Assembly (NCBI RefSeq): GCF_029989365.1
Contig: NZ_JAPRAQ010000032.1
Location: 1-64,000 of the forward strand
Source: Bradyrhizobium sp. Arg816
GTDB lineage: Bacteria; Pseudomonadota; Alphaproteobacteria; Rhizobiales; Xanthobacteraceae
Reading direction: 5' to 3'
DNA: 64,000 nucleotides
Made by a program: the position numbers and the translations under genes. Shown in pieces: positions 61,741-64,000 of the stretch. The notes under the pieces are model-generated. The model made no database searches and had not been told where the DNA came from. It saw nothing but the letters and a program-made list of their open reading frames with translations. The stretch's first letter is position 1; each line of letters opens with the position of its first letter.

Positions 61741-63846
61741 TCAGTCAGATTCGACGAGATCGCGAACCTCAAAGGGCTTCGGCGCGGGTGTTGCCGCCTT
61801 TGCGGCGGTGCCCGGCAAAACCTCAAAGTCCGGCGTGAACCGAACAAGGATGGAGCGAAGGCGATCGAATCCACTCCGATCGCCCTCGAATCGAGCCTTG
61901 CCGGACGCGAGCAAATCATCGAATGACGCGTGCCCCATCATCACCTGATTGAGATCGGCGCGATTCACGGTCACCGTCAAGTCCGGGTTCTTCGCCGAGA
62001 AGCCCTTGATATTGGTGAGCGTCGCATTGCTGAGTTCGACTCCGTATTGCTCGCCGTTGTCCGGCGTCACAAGATTGAAGGTGAATCGCATCCCCTCTGC
62101 CTTCTTCGGATCCATGCTAATGCCAATGAAGTCGAGCCATTGCTCAGTCGACATCGCTCGCACAACATCCGGGCCGGTGCTTTTCGGCGGGACGCCTCCC
62201 GGCAGGCCGTTGCGCAATTCGAACGCACCCTGGAGGAAGCTGTTGCGTACGCTTGTGCTCTCCGCCCGGTAGCCAAGCTGCTCGTAGGCATCGGCGAGCA
62301 GCCGTCGCGCCGGCTGGTTCTGCGGTTCGGCGAAGATCAGCTTGTTCAGTATCTCGGTGGCGAGCAGGTACTTGCCTTGCCCCATCAGTTCTTCACCCTT
62401 GGCGACGATCTTCGCCGAGCCTCCCATCATCTCCACATAGAGCGGCGCGGAATCCTTCGGCGACAGGGGAATCAGGTTAACCGGATTGCCGTCGTAGTGA
62501 CCCAGGAAGCGGTTGATCACCGCACGCGCGTTATTCTGCACGTCGCCGTGGTAACTGCGAGCAGGCCACTGATCGCGCAGGCTCTTCGGTACCTCGTACA
62601 CGTTTTGGATCTCGTTGATCGTCACGCCCTGGTTGGCATAGTGGAGCACCTGGTTATTCAGGTTCGCGTAGGTATCGCGTTGCGCGCGGAGCACCTCCTG
62701 AATGCGCGCATTGCCCCAGCGCGGCCAGCTGTGCGACGCAAACATCACTTCGGCCTCCTGCCCGAACCTGTACAGCGCCTCGTTGATCTCCTTCGACCAG
62801 TTCAGCGCGTTGCGAACCTGTGCGCCACGCAGCGTGTAGATGTTGTGGATCGTGCCGGTAACAATTTCCGAGGTCCAGAGCGCCTTGAACTGCGGGAAGT
62901 AGGTGTTCATCTCGACTGGCGCCTCCGTGTCAGGCGCGTTTTGGAAGACCATGTTCACGCCGTCGAGGGTGATCTCCTCGATCTCCTTCTTGACCAGCCG
63001 GTTCGGCGCGATCAGGCCCGTAGTGCCGTTGGCCACATTCTTGCCGATTGCCTGGTCGACATGGCCGAACGGGCTGCGCTGCAGCAATACCGCGTACTGC
63101 CATTGCGAGCGGCGCGACATCGCGTTGCCGGCGAACACGTTCTCGGCGATTGCCTCCTGCAAGAAACCGTCTGGCGCGATAACCATCACCTTGCCGCTGG
63201 CGACATCGGCTTCGTCGGCGACGCCGCGCACCCCACCAAAGTGGTCGACGTGCGAGTGCGAGTATACGACCCCGACGACTGGGCGCTTGCCGAGCTTTTC
63301 ATTGATGAACTCCAACGCCGCGCGCGCGGTCTCCTGCGCAGTCAGCGGATCAAAGACGATCCAGCCCGTATCGCCCTTGATGAAGCTGATATTGGCAAGG
63401 TCATAGCCGCGCACCTGGTAAACACGGTCGGGGACAACCTCATACAGGCCGTAAGCCATGTTCAGGATGGCCTGCCGCTGCAGGGAGGGATGGATGCTCT
63501 CGAAGTCCTTGCCGGTTAGTAGCCAGCCGTAGCTCGCCATGTCCCACGCGACATGAGCGGCATCAGCCATGATCCTCTTGTATGGAGGCTCGGCGATGAA
63601 ACCTCGTTTCGCCTCGTCGAAATCGCGCTTGTCGGCAAACGGAAGCTCGGCCTTCTGGCCGTTGCGCAGCTCGATCGTGAACTTCGATGGCGGCTTTCCG
63701 AGCGGGTCGAAGTGCGCGGCCACACTCGCTCCGCCGTCCGAGGGAAGCAATGCAGGGCCCGGGGTTTGGCATTGCGCGCCAACGCCAACTGACAGCAAAC
63801 CGGCAAACACGATCGGCCCGCGCAGCCATTGAACAATTCTTGTCAT
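61741..63846 (-). CDS. sdsA-like: Alkyl sulfatase (SdsA1-like, metallo-beta-lactamase fold)
   Basis: The 701-residue exported enzyme hydrolyses primary alkyl sulfates such as dodecyl sulfate. A signal peptide (IVFAGLLSVGVGAQC) precedes the catalytic domain, whose zinc motif is VYSHSHVDHFGGVRG; the later EVMFASHSWPRWGN provides another His. A helical dimerisation region and a C-terminal SCP2-like domain (about 585-690: NPDLTVTVNRADLNQVMMGH) complete the SdsA1 architecture. ATG 63846 is chosen; an earlier Met at 63951 lacks a signal-like context. Confidence 0.88.
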   Translation of the reverse strand: MTRIVQWLRGPIVFAGLLSVGVGAQCQTPGPALLPSDGGASVAAHFDPLGKPPSKFTIELRNGQKAELPFADKRDFDEAKRGFIAEPPYKRIMADAAHVAWDMASYGWLLTGKDFESIHPSLQRQAILNMAYGLYEVVPDRVYQVRGYDLANISFIKGDTGWIVFDPLTAQETARAALEFINEKLGKRPVVGVVYSHSHVDHFGGVRGVADEADVASGKVMVIAPDGFLQEAIAENVFAGNAMSRRSQWQYAVLLQRSPFGHVDQAIGKNVANGTTGLIAPNRLVKKEIEEITLDGVNMVFQNAPDTEAPVEMNTYFPQFKALWTSEIVTGTIHNIYTLRGAQVRNALNWSKEINEALYRFGQEAEVMFASHSWPRWGNARIQEVLRAQRDTYANLNNQVLHYANQGVTINEIQNVYEVPKSLRDQWPARSYHGDVQNNARAVINRFLGHYDGNPVNLIPLSPKDSAPLYVEMMGGSAKIVAKGEELMGQGKYLLATEILNKLIFAEPQNQPARRLLADAYEQLGYRAESTSVRNSFLQGAFELRNGLPGGVPPKSTGPDVVRAMSTEQWLDFIGISMDPKKAEGMRFTFNLVTPDNGEQYGVELSNATLTNIKGFSAKNPDLTVTVNRADLNQVMMGHASFDDLLASGKARFEGDRSGFDRLRSILVRFTPDFEVLPGTAAKAATPAPKPFEVRDLVESD

Positions 63847-64000
63847 TTGGACCCCACTGATGCTGAAACGGTGGCGACTACTTCTCAGACGTGCATTCAG
63901 CAATGGTGCGGGTTCAGCGACGTGCCGATGCCCTTTCGGCTTCCGCAGCATAGTCCATGACCCCCTCCGTAGCTCCTGAGGAAGCGTGCAGCCGATGCTA

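Noticed and set aside
61930..63519. 529-codon open frame opposite the alkyl sulfatase
   Set aside because: Antisense shadow; composition is Arg/His/Leu-rich with no motif, and the sulfatase is intact.

Overview
The window looks like chromosomal DNA of a Bradyrhizobium-type alphaproteobacterium (Nitrobacteraceae, Hyphomicrobiales). The evidence is high GC, the order rpoZ - rsh - pdxJ - acpS - lepB - rnc - era - recO - parC, a magnesium-type HemB, an LdtR regulator, a cytochrome bc1 chaperone next to DUF177, and several families of palindromic intergenic repeats that I associate with this genus. The genus call comes from recognising proteins and gene order, not from a database search.

Region 1 (1-11.4 kb) is a housekeeping block read mostly on the + strand: omega subunit, (p)ppGpp synthetase/hydrolase, vitamin B6 synthesis, acyl-carrier-protein activation, signal peptidase, RNase III, Era, RecO and topoisomerase IV subunit A. 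Many genes overlap by 4-11 bases. Region 2 (11.4-31.5 kb) is more metabolic and transport-oriented: an ABC peptide-type binding protein broken by an in-frame TAG, a GMC oxidoreductase, a long structured intergenic repeat, a 2H phosphoesterase, a dihaem cytochrome c, chromate (chrA with a rhodanese-ChrB gene) and cobalt/nickel (dmeF-like) efflux, an exported lactonase-like enzyme, a class III cyclase, a MocR regulator divergent from a flavin-binding protein, and MntH behind a clear Mur/Fur-type operator. Region 3 (31.5-51.6 kb) returns to core functions: hemB, ldtR, glyA, then nrdR-ribD-ribE-ribH-nusB-thiL, the membrane pyrophosphatase, bamE, and DUF177/plsX/fabH/ihfA/merR, ending at tRNA-Pro(GGG).

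Region 4 (51.7-64 kb) starts right after tRNA-Pro and has an accessory character: a MazF/PemK-type toxin without a recognisable antitoxin, the C-terminal stub of a phage terminase, a winged-helix/TPR regulator divergent from an orphan tricarboxylate-type binding protein, a frameshifted small gene, a DUF1254 protein, Sel1-repeat and outer-membrane-type proteins, a miniature inverted-repeat element, and an alkyl sulfatase. Gene density is low and intergenic stretches are long.

The most useful points for follow-up are the TAG codon inside the binding protein, the long structured repeat at 14.9-15.5 kb, the set of palindromic repeats, the decayed island after tRNA-Pro, and the candidate metal-responsive operators at mntH and hemB. 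I did not see a CRISPR array, an rRNA gene or an intact prophage.
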